Source: Dactylorhiza incarnata (lineage: Eukaryota; Streptophyta; Magnoliopsida; Asparagales; Orchidaceae). Taken from it: a stretch of DNA of 64,000 nucleotides. Of this stretch, positions 20,753 to 31,629 are shown one piece after another (within the stretch, counting starts at the first letter, position 1; the number at the start of each line of letters is the position of its first letter). The position numbers and the translations under genes were made by a program. The stretch spans positions 2,480,001-2,544,000 of the forward strand of contig JAWHQI010000024.1 in NCBI GenBank assembly GCA_033032865.1, in the 5' to 3' direction. The notes under the pieces were generated by a model that was not told where the DNA came from, ran no database searches, and saw nothing but the letters and a program-made list of their open reading frames with translations.

Positions 20753-23700
20753 AGTGTTTTCCCGACGCTCCGTCCACCAACATCTTCCATGCTTCCGGGG
20801 GAGGTGGCTCGTGCTCCCCCACTTCGGCCGCGTAGTCGGCCATGAAGTCTGCCACTGCTTGAGCCCTGATGGATGTCCTGGGTACGAAGGTGATATTGAA
20901 CTCGCTTAACTCCACGGACCACTTTTCCAACCTTCCTGAGTGTTCCACCCCTTCCATGATTTTGCGGAGCGGATGGTCGGTCACTACTTTAATTGAATGG
21001 GCTTGAAAGTAAGGCCGGAGCCTCCGGGCCGATACCACCAAGGCGAAGGCTAACTTTTCTAGGATTGGGTATCGGAGTTCCGCCTTCTTCAGCACTCGGC
21101 TAACATAGTAGATTGGGAACTGTTTCTTCCCCTCCTCCCGGATTAGCACGGAACTTACTGCCTCGGATCCTACCCCTAGGTATAGAGATAGGTCCTCTCC
21201 TGGTCTCGGTCCCTGGAGCAGAGGGGTTTGAGTGAGCTGTTCTTTCAGGGCTTGGAAGGCCCTCTCGCATTCCGGGGTCCATTCGAACTTCTTGTTTCCC
21301 CGCAGTACTTTGAAAAAAGGTGCACATTTTTCTCCCGCCTTGGAGAGGAATCTACTGAGCCCAGCCAATTTCCCTGTGAGGCTCTGGACCTCCTTCGGAT
21401 TCCTCGGCGACTCTAATTCCATCACCGCTTTAACTTTGTCCGGGTTGGGCTCCACTCCCGTGGGGGTGAGCAGATGGCCCAGGAACTTCCCTCGGCTTGC
21501 CCCGAAGACACACTTCAAGGGATTGAGCTTCATCTTGTACCGCCGCAGGGTCCCAAATGTCTCTTCGAGGTCTCGGAGGTGGGTCCCGAGGTCTCGGCTC
21601 TTAACCATGAGGTCGTCGACATAGACCTCTAAATTTCTTCCTTTCTGTTCGCGGAAGACCCTATCCATCATCCTTTGGTACGTTGCCCCTGCGTTCTTGA
21701 GCCCAAAGGGCATCATCTTATAGCAATAACATCCATCCCCCGTGATGAAGGAAACGTCCTTAATGTCCGGGGGATGCATGCGGATTTGATGGTAACCTGA
21801 AAAAGCATCTAAGAAGGACATTACAGAAAAACCGACGGCCGAGTCAACCAGCGCGTCGATTCTGGGCAAGGGGTAGCAATCTTTCGGGCATGCTTTATTA
21901 AGAAGTGAAAAATCGATACACATACGCCACTTACCTCCACCCTTCTTCACCATAACGACATTGGAGACCCAGCCTGGATACTGGATCTCCGATACAAATC
22001 CGGCCTGCAGGAGTTTGCCCACCTCCTCGCGGATGGGCCCTTCTAGCTTGTCTGCGACGGCCCTCCTCTTCTGGCGGATGGGGCGGGCACCGGGGTCGAG
22101 GTTGAGGCGATGGCACGCCACATCCGCATCGATCCCGGGCATTTCTGCGGCGCTCCAAGCGAAGACGTCCACGTTCTGTTGCACGCAAGCTAGAATCTCC
22201 GCTTGATCTCCTGGGCTGAGTCCTCCGCTGACCCGGACTTTTTCCACCACCCCCAGCCGGGTGATGACCTCGAGCTCCACGACCTCGTCCACGGCCTCCA
22301 ACCGGGACTGCTCCCCGCAAGCCTTTTCTTCCTCGGCACAAGCGGGAGCCGGGATCTCTTCCTCGACTCCCTCCCCTAACACCATCAGCTCTTCCGCCCT
22401 TTCCTCCTGGGCCTTCTCCTCTTCTTCCTTTCTCTCCGCCCGGGGTATCTCAGCCACCCCTTCCTGGGCATGAACTTCACCTCCCTTCTTCTCTTCAGCC
22501 ACCTTCAGACCTCCGGCTTCGGCTACCTCCTCCATCACCTTATCCCACTCCTCGGCTTCTCCCATCCAGGAGATGGTGTTGACAGCCGTCACGTAGCACT
22601 GTCTTGCTACCTTGGGATCCCCCCTGACCCGCACCTGGACCCCTCCGTCGTTGAACTTGAGGCACTGATGAAAAGTGGAAGGGACGCAACGGAACGCGCT
22701 GATGAGTGGCCGTCCGAAGATGGCGTTGTAACTGCTCGGGGCGTCCACTATGACAAAGCGACAGTTCCGAGACTGCCCACCCAGGGTCACATGGAGCCCT
22801 ACCCCTCCTTCTACTTCCTTTCTCTCTCCTAAAAATCCGAACAGAGGGCCATCCGAGGCCAACACCCTTCTGGGCTCCACCTCCATCTTGTCGAATGCCT
22901 TCTTGAAGATGACATTGACCGAACTCCCATTGTCCACTAGGATTCGGGAGACGGTGAAGTTCTCGATCGCCGTCTGGATGACCAGCGCGTCGCAGAATGG
23001 GTCTTCGTAGCTCGGCATGTCCTTTTGGGTGAAAATAATTTTTTCGGCCGGGGGTGGAGCGGTGGATGTTGACGCTACGCTCCGGCGGTAGATGGTATGG
23101 AGACTAGCCTTGCGGGTTGCCTCCACCCCTACCCCCCCATGGATCACTCTGATCCCTCCTCTATTCCCCAGATCTGCTCTATCCTCACATCTTTCCTCCT
23201 CCTCCTCCCGAGGTTCCACCTCCGCGATCCTTAATGGTTGCTGCGGTGGTGGCGCGGGTGCTCGGCCCCTCTTCACCTCCGGGAACTCCGGACAGGTGTC
23301 CGTGGAGTGGCCTTCCACATCGTGGAAGATGCAATAGGGCACCGCCGCTTCCCTTGCCCCGGTCTCTGCTATCCTGTTCCTTCTTCTCCTAGCGGCCGCC
23401 GTCTCCGCTTCTCCTCCTCTTCCCCTTCCTCTTCCCCGGCCAATTGCCATGGCCTGTTGAGGTGGGGGAGGCAACTGCATCGGGCCCTGCCTCCACCCCA
23501 ACTGGGGGGGTCTCCATTGTCCCTCGAAACGGTTACCCCTTCCTGGGCCATAACCCCTTCCTTGCCCCTGCACTCCTCCACCTTGCGGCCTCCATCCCCC
23601 CTCCGGGGCCCGGGGCTCTTCTCTTCTTCTGACCTCTTGCTGCCTCATCTCCGGCTCACTGAGCTTTGACAGCCTCTTGGTGAGCTCTGGGTTGGCTTCT

Positions 23701-24695
23701 TCGCTTGCTACTTCCTCCGCCACCCTCTCCATCAGCTCCTCATAGGAGACGGGGGCCTTCCTTTTCAATGCCATCTTGAAGAAACTTTCCTTCAACCCGA
23801 CCGTGAAGGCGAGTTGAAGTGCAAACCCGGGCACCTCCTGAGTGAGCTGCACTTCCTCCTGGAACCGATCCGCGTACTGAGCCAACGTCTCCCTGGACTC
23901 CTGCTTCACCGCGAAGAGGGAATCAGCGTCTTTCTTCCTCCTCTTTGAAGTTGAAAATCTCAACAAAAAACTTCGGCGCAGGTCCTCGAACGCGTAGATG
24001 GAGCCTGCCGGAAGTGAATGAAACCATTCCCTGGCCTTCTCCTTGAGAGTGACGGCGAAGAGCCGACACTTGAAGGCATCGGACATCGGCCTGATGGAGA
24101 CCGAGTCCTCGAAAGACTGCAGATGCTGAACTGGGTCATCTCTGCCATTGTAGTAAACTCTATCCCATTCCCCGAATCCCGCTGGAATGGGTGCAGACAA
24201 CACTAATTCGCAGAAGGGGCTTCCCCCTCCTACCATCTTCTCTCGCTCGGCTCGCGGACCCAGCTCGCTCGCCAAGCTTGGGATCGCACTCACGAGGGCG
24301 ACGCTCGCCTGAACCACCCCGACTGTCGTCGCATCTTCCTGGCGCGCGCTCGCCTGCGCCGCGCTCGCTGGGGCAGAGCTCGTCGGCACCGAATTCGCCG
24401 GCGCGGAGCTCGCTAACACCGGGCTCGCCGGACTGGCGAACAGCACTCGCCCTTCCCTGTCATGTCCTGGTTCAATGGCAACTTCTTTTCCAGCCCTTCC
24501 TCCTGGTGCACTCTCGCCGACTGCTGTTGGGGGAGTGGTCGCCTGAGGTGCCGGGGTCGCAAACTCACTTCGCAGAGCCGTGACCGTGAACCCCAAGGTG
24601 TCGAGCACCTCCTTCCTGAAATCCGCGAACATCCTAGCCATTGCTTCCTGAGGGGTCTCGCCGAACTCCTCGCCCTGCTCTTCATCCCCAGCCAT
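20733..24695 (-). CDS. TatA gag-protease-RT-RNase H polyprotein (first frame)
   Basis: 1,320 residues from the first ATG after the 5' LTR. Gag core at about 185-330 (EWDRVYYNGRDDP, KAREWFHSLPAG). A Gly/Arg-rich tract at 365-440 is followed by a CX2HX4HX4C knuckle at 455-468 (CIFHDVEGHSTDTC), a variant usual in Tat. The protease active site at 586-592 is LVDNGSS, with Asn where D-T-G is standard; non-canonical residues here are seen in this lineage. A Glu-rich linker fills 720-800. RT occupies about 890-1080, with YVDD at 1025-1028. The RT-linked RNase H at 1150-1250 has TDHPL. The frame then enters the second RNase H (VDGASG) and is cut off by a one-base expansion of a G run at about 20738-20747. 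Confidence 0.94.
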   Translation of the reverse strand: MAGDEEQGEEFGETPQEAMARMFADFRKEVLDTLGFTVTALRSEFATPAPQATTPPTAVGESAPGGRAGKEVAIEPGHDREGRVLFASPASPVLASSAPANSVPTSSAPASAAQASARQEDATTVGVVQASVALVSAIPSLASELGPRAEREKMVGGGSPFCELVLSAPIPAGFGEWDRVYYNGRDDPVQHLQSFEDSVSIRPMSDAFKCRLFAVTLKEKAREWFHSLPAGSIYAFEDLRRSFLLRFSTSKRRKKDADSLFAVKQESRETLAQYADRFQEEVQLTQEVPGFALQLAFTVGLKESFFKMALKRKAPVSYEELMERVAEEVASEEANPELTKRLSKLSEPEMRQQEVRRREEPRAPEGGWRPQGGGVQGQGRGYGPGRGNRFEGQWRPPQLGWRQGPMQLPPPPQQAMAIGRGRGRGRGGEAETAAARRRRNRIAETGAREAAVPYCIFHDVEGHSTDTCPEFPEVKRGRAPAPPPQQPLRIAEVEPREEEEERCEDRADLGNRGGIRVIHGGVGVEATRKASLHTIYRRSVASTSTAPPPAEKIIFTQKDMPSYEDPFCDALVIQTAIENFTVSRILVDNGSSVNVIFKKAFDKMEVEPRRVLASDGPLFGFLGERKEVEGGVGLHVTLGGQSRNCRFVIVDAPSSYNAIFGRPLISAFRCVPSTFHQCLKFNDGGVQVRVRGDPKVARQCYVTAVNTISWMGEAEEWDKVMEEVAEAGGLKVAEEKKGGEVHAQEGVAEIPRAERKEEEEKAQEERAEELMVLGEGVEEEIPAPACAEEEKACGEQSRLEAVDEVVELEVITRLGVVEKVRVSGGLSPGDQAEILACVQQNVDVFAWSAAEMPGIDADVACHRLNLDPGARPIRQKRRAVADKLEGPIREEVGKLLQAGFVSEIQYPGWVSNVVMVKKGGGKWRMCIDFSLLNKACPKDCYPLPRIDALVDSAVGFSVMSFLDAFSGYHQIRMHPPDIKDVSFITGDGCYCYKMMPFGLKNAGATYQRMMDRVFREQKGRNLEVYVDDLMVKSRDLGTHLRDLEETFGTLRRYKMKLNPLKCVFGASRGKFLGHLLTPTGVEPNPDKVKAVMELESPRNPKEVQSLTGKLAGLSRFLSKAGEKCAPFFKVLRGNKKFEWTPECERAFQALKEQLTQTPLLQGPRPGEDLSLYLGVGSEAVSSVLIREEGKKQFPIYYVSRVLKKAELRYPILEKLAFALVVSARRLRPYFQAHSIKVVTDHPLRKIMEGVEHSGRLEKWSVELSEFNITFVPRTSIRAQAVADFMADYAAEVGEHEPPPPEAWKMLVDGASGKHSFGGGE

Positions 24696-24738
24696 AACTC
24701 TTCCTTGGGACTTTCTTGAACCAGCCGCGCTCCACGCT

Positions 24739-24751
24739 CACCGCACCAAAA
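24739..24751 (-). other. TatA primer-binding site (candidate)
   Basis: Just inside the 5' LTR the minus strand reads TTTTGGTGCGGTGAGC. A TGG near the LTR end is required for a tRNA 3' CCA, but I could not match the rest to a specific tRNA from memory. Confidence 0.45.
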
Positions 24752-25717
24752 TGTTGAAACCGATTTCTCGGTCTCGTGTGGAGCTCGGGGCCCTCACCGA
24801 GATGAGGGGCAGCTAGCCCTTACCGATCCCTCAGGAGAGGTAAGGTTGACGACTCGAGCAAAGAACAAAGACCCTAGTCTTAGCGAGGAGGTCCCTCCAC
24901 TAACCCGGAAGATCGTTGAGCGCTTCCCCTCCCAAGCCAAAGCTAAGACTCGGGCACCTTGGAGAGCTGGAGAGCCCAAACCAAAGCGACCTAGGGAGAG
25001 AAGAGCTCAAAGATAATGAACCGGTCCCCTTCCAAGGTGCCCTTTGAGGTCTATTTATAGATTTTAGTTTTGTGGTCTGTCAATAATCAAATCCCGCTGT
25101 CCATTCTTACTATCCGCACACCGGACTGGCCTGCCAACAGCCAAACTCCGCTGTTTGGAGAGGCTAAGTGCAGACCGCCGGGGGCCTCTTGGTAAAAAAT
25201 CCCTTCCCGGACTTTTACGGGGCGAGCCAGCCCGCTTCGCGACCTCCCTCGCGAGTGGAGCTCGCGAGCCTCTGGGTCGGCGAACCCCAGAGGTATTATC
25301 AGCACTCACTCTAGGCGGGCTCGCCTAGCGGACCCCTTCCTCGAATGGTTGGGCTCGCTCATAGCGACCCGGCCAAGCCGACTGCCCTCGCGAGCGGAGC
25401 TCGCGACCCCCTGGGTCGGCGAACCCCAGGATGGCTATCCGCACCCCAAAATGGCTAACTGTACCCCAAGAGTGGCTAACTGTACCCCAAGGTTCCGGGC
25501 TCGCCTGGCGAGCTCCCTCCTCAACTGGTCAGGCTCGCATGCTCTGCCCTCGCGAGCTTCGAAGGAGCCGGTTACCCTCCCTTCGCTGGGCTCGCTCGCC
25601 TGCACAGTCTCTTGCTCTTCCTTGGCCTGCCTCGCCGGAGATCAGGGTTCGCCCCTCTTGGCTCGCCTCCTTGAGCGCGAGCTTTGGTTGCTTCCTGGCG
25701 AACATCGGGGTTGTACA
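24752..25717 (-). repeat. TatA 5' LTR
   Basis: 966 bp, same length as 13322-14287, five substitutions apart. The minus-strand TATA box CTATAAATAG is at 25051-25060, placing the element's sense transcription start near 25025. Confidence 0.97.
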
Positions 25718-25981
25718 CTATTCTTCCTCTCAGCAACTCCATTTTGTTGGGGAGTTCTAGGTGCTGAGAAGCTTTGTTTAATACCTTCTTCCTCACAGAA
25801 ACTACAAATCTGATTCTCAAATTCAGTCCCATGGTCACTTCTTATAATTGAAACATTTGTATTGAACTCAGATTGAATCTGTCTTATGAATTTTGAGAGA
25901 ATTTTATGGGTTTCAGATTTAACTCCTAGAAAGAATACCCAGCTAAACCTAGAATAATCATCAACAATGACCAACTTCTCA
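25718..25981 (-). pseudogene. E2 integrase, right part, truncated
   Basis: The minus strand reads VIVDDYSRFSWVFFL (first integrase aspartates), then IIRSDHGTEF (second) and TPQQNGVAERKN (catalytic Glu). The TatA insertion falls a few codons after this Glu. Copia similarity stops at about 25981. Gag, protease, primer site and 5' LTR of E2 are not found further right, so E2 is also 5'-truncated. Confidence 0.9.
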
Positions 25982-28667
25982 GAAATCGATTATGTTTTTA
26001 TTTACGTTTTTTATTCCCGTTTTAGATTTCGTTTTAGATTCCATTGTGTATCTTCTTTTCTTTTCTTTGATTTTTGCCAAAAACGCAAATCACCAAGAAC
26101 TACGGCATTCTGCACTGATTCATTCTGCATTCTAGGGCAATGGCGTTTTTGCCCAATCTCACCGGAGCAAGTTATTGGCACTGAATAATTTTTTATACAA
26201 CTGCTATATTAGCTCTTATTTACCCCTACTCAAATAGCCTGTTAAAATTTGGTTCTTCTCAGTTTCTGCTGGGCTAGAATGCACTGATGTTCTACCTCTA
26301 CCACGAAATTTTTTTTATATCTCAAACAAAATGGCTTCAGGAGTGCTTACTGTACAAAATTTCCAATTAAGCTGTTTTGAACCGCTTTTTATTGTAGTTT
26401 CTTTATCTTCTACCCAAACTAAGCATATCCATTTTTTTTAATTCCATAGAAGTAACTAAGGACTAAGGGCTGTAGAAAACTGAGTAATGACCTGAACTGA
26501 AAATATGCAGATAGTTCCAATTATTATCAATATGGGCATTGATAATAATTATGTTCACATGAATTGATAATTATGTTCAAATGATCTTCACTTCAATTGA
26601 AAATCTCTGTAAAGTTGTATGCTTAATGAAAAAACTGCTTGGTTTGTGGTTGGTCTGTGGAATTGATTTTTTGGTGAAAATAAATTGGGAAAACCTATTT
26701 CTCTACTTTGCTTCCAATGCCCTTTTTAACTAAACTCCAGTTTGCGTTCGAATGGAAGAATATTATAAAAATAAGCAGGTGTTATATTATGAAAAACTCT
26801 GCATTATAAGTTGCAGGGGTTGCATTATGAAAAGTTTTGCACAATAAATAAATGCAATGCCTTCTTGGCTTTCACTCTTCACAATTCCAAGCAGATAAAG
26901 ATGTATATTTTCTACTATAAGTAGGATTAGTTGCACCAATTGGTGAGAATGAGATATGCTGTAATGGTTTTTCCTCACTTCAATTTTGTAGCACTTCCTC
27001 TATGACAAAGGGATCGTCCACACATTTATATATCAATGGATGTTAATGTTCAGTTCTCCTTCGCAAACCCTATTTTCTGACAACCACAAAGTGACCCATC
27101 TCCACAAATCTACAATTTTGCACTTCAATTTTATAATTTTAACATTTTCATTTTTGTGAATTAAATCATTTTCAGTTTTTTACAACTCCATTTGCAGTAT
27201 TCCAAATCACACATGAAAAAATGGTCCACATGCTCGGAAACATTCAAACAATGCCTCTTCTTGGTTGGTATCGACGTAAATTGTATGAATCGAAAGAAAC
27301 GACTCCTAGCCATGTCAGCTTAGCGAAGTTTAGAAAGCGATCACATGTTTTATTATACGATCCTCATTTAATTTTGGCCTCCAATATTCCAACTTATACA
27401 ACCACAGTCATTTATACGATCCTCATTTAACTTGATTACTAGATTTTTGAGTATATGTTTTATTATCCATTGACTTTATCATATGTATATATTACTGTAT
27501 ATGAATTTAACTTAGGAATTAATAGTTCTGTAATATGATTTTGTTAATTACCAGACACATTCGTGCATACAGATTATAGCTTCATTTGTGCGGTTTTGAT
27601 GCATCCAAGTGGGATTGATCTTGGCAATGAATGCGGACGCAGCCCACAAGAGGGCATCAAGCATGGTTATTTGAATTTTTTTTAATAATGGCAGGTTATG
27701 CGTTGGTATACTTAGCCTCTTCAAAATACTAATTCAATGCAAGCTCCGACTGTTCAGGTACATCAACTCTATTAATTCTCCCATAGTGCTAATAATTTTT
27801 GATAGTTCTAAAAATTTCAATTGGTGCAACGTGTTAGAAGCCCAAATATCACTAATGTTTTTTTCATTCAAATAGAAATAATTAATTTTGGGTTCTAAGT
27901 GGACTTGATTTTTCAAATTGAGGCATGTTTGTAATGACTAAAATCATGATTTCAAAGTTGTCTTGATATATATTTTTTCAAATTTTGTTCATTCAATATT
28001 TCAGTTAGATAAAAAGCAATTGGGTGATGGTAACATTCTGCATGAGAAACATATTTGTGCCATTCCCAGCATTAAAAATTGTTAGTACCTCTAAATAATT
28101 TCTTTTCTTAGATTAGTGCAGTCTTTAACTGTTTCTAGAAAACCTTAATACCCTCAAGTGCAGACAAGTATCTCTAATTTCAGCTCTTTGCAATTGATAG
28201 CAGACAACTGTAATTGTACTATTTTGGACAATCATTTCTGATGCATTTTTTGTTTATAGAAATGTTGCTTATAGACACTTAGATTCTACAATTCTACAGA
28301 ACTATTTCTTCCAATTCTACTAAACTATTTTAGTAGAGTTTAAGACTACGTTTGGAAACGGCGGCGACGGTCTTGAACGCCCGACCACACCTAATGAACT
28401 TCATCCACTTTTATGTTCAAAATTAGTTTTCTTTTCTTTGTGTCGGCCATAACCGTTGTCATGGTAAACATACATTCTATGGTGGTGGCGTTTTTGTCCA
28501 AGCTCATAGGAGCAAAAACGCCGCTCCAAACGGAGCCAAACTATATATGAAGCCATTTCTATATTTATGGAAAGAACACATAAATTTGAAAAACAGAGCT
28601 TTATATAGCCACCTTTATGTAATTTATTTCTCTTCTACTGCCTTATATATATAAGCGCTTAGAACCA
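25982..28667. other. AT-rich region without recognised genes (body of HelB or unknown)
   Basis: About 2.7 kb of AT-rich sequence. Reading frames are short and show no familiar motif. It may be the interior of HelB, whose 3' end is at 28995, but I could not find a convincing HelB 5' terminus. A possible small fold-back element sits at 28345-28535. Confidence 0.5.
28345..28535. mobile_element. Possible MITE-like fold-back element
   Basis: Ends read GTTTGGAAACGGCGGCG and, inverted, GTTTGGAGCGGCGTTTTTG. The right end also contains a local inverted repeat (GGCGTTTTTGTCC ... GGAGCAAAAACGCC). No clear target duplication is seen. A related GCGTTTTTGCCC motif lies near 26145. Confidence 0.3.
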
Positions 28668-28962
28668 ATGTCGCCGCCCACGACCAATGCCGCCACCCAC
28701 GACCAATGTCGCAGCCAATGACCAATGTCACCACCTAGGACCAATGTCGCCATCCACAACCAATGTCACCGCCCCCGCCGATTGTCGAAGCCACGACAAA
28801 TGTCGCCCCCCACGACAAATGTTGCCCCCACGACAAATGTCGCCTCCCCCACGACAAATGTCGCCTCCCCCACGACAAATGTCGCCCTCACGACAAATGT
28901 CGCCTCCCCCACGACAAATGTCGCCCTCACGACAAATGTCGCCCCCACGACAAATGCTGCCT
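28668..28962. repeat. Hairpin minisatellite at the HelB 3' end
   Basis: About 16 units of 15-22 bp. The right nine read CACGACAAATGTCGCC with little change, and the left ones are degenerate (CACGACCAATGTCGCC). Each unit contains the dyad CGACA-AA-TGTCG. Confidence 0.92.
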
Positions 28963-28995
28963 TGGATCGGGCCGGAGGCCCGTGCTTGTCACTCG
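28963..28995 (+). other. HelB 3' terminus: hairpin and CACTCG end
   Basis: CGGGCCGGAGGCCCG can form a hairpin. TGCTTGT and CACTCG follow, then a host T and a TA microsatellite. The same design ends HelC at 33243 and, inverted, HelA and HelD. This defines a Helitron-like 3' end except for the final tetranucleotide. Confidence 0.65.
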
Positions 28996-29037
28996 TATAT
29001 ATATGTATATATATATGTATATATATATATATGTATA
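28996..29037. repeat. TATG/TA microsatellite between HelB and HelC
   Basis: About 42 bp of TA-rich repeat separating two Helitron-like elements in tandem. Confidence 0.88.
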
Positions 29038-31480
29038 TCTATACTATATTAAAAAGAAATATCAATTATAGGTTCATGGCAAGGTAAATAAGACATTTAT
29101 GACAAAGAAATTGAGACACAAACAGATCTTAGCCATTGATTAAAGCGATCACCGTCCAATTTGAGCAGCGCGCAGTTTTATTTTCATTTTGAACAACGCG
29201 TGACCATTGCGAGAACATATCTCCTGCTGCGGCTCATTCTCGCGCTACTTTTCTAACCCTAAAGCTGACATCTCCCATGCTCTGCGCCGTCCTACAACTC
29301 TCCAGCAGCCACGCCTCCGTCATCGCGTTATCCACGACTCTATCATCGCCGACGGTGATCGGATACCACAACGCGATGACATCGACTTCTCAGATCGCGA
29401 CTACTTCTTTGCTCTATTTCTTCCCGCACTTCTTCCTTCTTCAACGCTTCTCCGCTTTTCCCCGGCGACAAACGACCGCACATTTCTCCCTCTTTCGCTA
29501 AGGTGAGTTCAATGTTCTATTTCTATTGATGATCGGTTGTGTACTCTCTCAAATTCAGAGGAGGTTCTCCAACCATTCTAGGGTTCCCTTTACATTTCTC
29601 AATCTTCTGGACTGAGCTTCACAATCGTTTCCTGATGTCTTCTAGCTCTTCATTTGCTTGCAGGTTGCTCAATACGATCAGAAACCTCCCTTCCTGATGT
29701 CACGGGACTTTGTTGGAGATCACTCCGACCATTATACCTTTTGCTTCCATATATTCGACCGCTCCTGAAAGGTACATGATTTGATCAACTCCTCTCCACG
29801 CGAATCTTTTTTCCCCTGGAATTCACAACGATAGCCACATATGCATTTCTTCTTCTTCAAGAAAACTTCCAATTTGGTTCATGCCTATGATATATTTGAT
29901 GAAATGCTCAAATGAAATTTATGGCCTCTTAAGTGCTCAAATGACATACTATCATAGGTGCTCAAAACTGCTATTTTATAAACATTCATATACTCAACTA
30001 AATGAGATAAATCTAAAAGTATGCATTTATAATTTATATAAACTGCTTGGAAGTAATGATATACATATATAAATGAGATACAGTTACGTAGACATATGAC
30101 ATAATGCTACAAGAGGAAGCAGATATTTAGAAGCTTTAGAATAGAGCAATTACTAAAATGAAATTATTATTGTACTCAGCTTGCATACACCAATTGAAAT
30201 GTCTTCCCCAAAAAAACAATTTCTGTGAATGTCAAGCCCGAGTTTCATAGAACTATGTTATTAGATGCGCAATTTTTGTTATGAGATTTTCCTGAGAAAT
30301 TTTAAAATATAGCACCTGTAGATTTATTTGATTTTAGTTCTCAGCTCCTACTACATCTTATTTAATCGATTTTATAAAATATCTGTGAGTTCTTTTATTT
30401 GCACGAGAAAAAATGTCAAATATACTTCTCAAAAATTACAGTAATTATTTTATAATGCTCCAAAGACTGAGCATATATCATAGGGGCTAGATTTACTTAT
30501 TAGGCTGGATGTCGGATGTCCTCAAGGAGAGCAGGGGTCTTCCTTGAAGAGCATGAGCAATAAAATTTATTTGATGTTCAGTTGCGAGTGGATGAAAATG
30601 GTCGATCCAAGCTTTGGGGAGTGGCCGCCATACTGCATAACTCCAAGTCTTATTCATGCTCAGCATTTATATTTACCTCATGCAACCGTAACAATTTAAT
30701 AGAAGATAAGACAAAATAGATATATATTTATTTTTATTTTTCAAAAGAACAAAATAGATATATTTATTTTACTGTGAATGTTATGTGGACCTACTCTCCC
30801 TTATGTTTTCATGTCTTTATCTTCATATAGCTGGATTTTATAACTGTAACATATCCCAATCAGGTCACTTCCACCTTGCATCAGTCCATCCACCATCTGT
30901 TTATCTTTTGCAGTACTGGTTATATTAGCCCATATTTTCTCAAATTTATATTAGTTATAGGATCAGAACCTTTCAGTTTTTCACGCCTAGGTTGGTGGAA
31001 AGTGAGCTTTTAGATTTTGAAGATTGGTGGAACATGACCGACCTTTCAGTTTTTCTTGCCTCTGCATGTGTACAACTCTTAAGCATTTGATTGTGTGTGC
31101 AACAATTATTGGACATATGCTACAATCTCGAGCTGATTTTATTGATGTGTAATTTATGTTATTCTTTGTTGTTTGGGTCGCATGCTTATATTTACAGATA
31201 TGTGTAATTTTCTGATGGTTCTTATGTTTCATTTTACCAAAATGCTATTTTTTTGATGGAACTCATGTTTTGATTTAGTTTTCAATATTTTCAAGAAAAT
31301 AAAAGGATCCAGAGAGTCATCGAGGAGGTCGAGTTGCATGTATTGTCGGCGGCTGTCGAGGTGGTCGAGTTTTATTCATTCTTTTTTACAACAATTCATC
31401 CTTTTTCATATCATATTCACTACATAAGATTTATATGCTCTATAATCTTAGTGCTATATAATTATGTTTTTCTTTTTAGG

Positions 31481-31629
31481 TCATCATGCAGAATATTTCG
31501 ACCATGATTGGGCATGGCCAGAACTATACTGCGTTATTGGACGCCATCCATAATGGCGAGGGCATGAGGAGGACCCGAAGTGGGTCATTTAGACTGCCAG
31601 GGGATACAAGGACTGGCTCCTATGAAACG
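31481..31629 (+). other. Exon-like segment inside HelC
   Basis: Preceded by TTCTTTTTAG and followed by GTAAGGGG. The frame reads VIMQNISTMIGHGQNYTALL, then a basic stretch with MRRTRSGSFRLPGDTRTG. A further short exon-like piece (PSKGMNIKHDTR) lies between acceptor TTCTTGCAG and donor GTAATT at about 31787-31821. I do not recognise the protein. Confidence 0.4.

Larger units (their letters stand above)
13322..25717 (-). mobile_element. TatA: young Tat-lineage Ty3/gypsy element with antisense genes
   Basis: A complete insertion of 12.4 kb with two 966-bp LTRs that differ by five substitutions by my count, and a perfect CTATT target duplication. Gag-pol is on the minus strand in gypsy order (gag, protease, RT, RNase H, second RNase H, integrase). 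A second, separate RNase H between the first one and integrase is the hallmark of the Tat lineage. Between integrase and the 3' LTR lie a 97-bp tandem repeat and two spliced genes on the plus strand, that is, antisense. Extra antisense ORFs at this place are known for some Tat elements. Three single-base G-run expansions break the polyprotein; the antisense genes are intact. Confidence 0.95.

Noticed and set aside
23092..24583. Plus-strand frames opposite TatA gag
   Set aside because: They mirror a GC-rich gag on the minus strand that has clear protein motifs; unlike the 14480-18170 genes they show no splice structure or TATA box.
27221..27430. 69-aa frame in the AT-rich region as a small gene
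   Set aside because: No motif, no homology recognised, and AT-rich sequence of this length gives such frames by chance.
28668..28962. CRISPR-like array
   Set aside because: Units are contiguous tandem repeats with no unique spacers, in a plant transposon setting.
28687..29087. Frames with TTNVAPHDKC-type repeats, resembling a repeat protein
   Set aside because: They translate the hairpin minisatellite in every frame, run into the TA microsatellite, and have no start context or domain.
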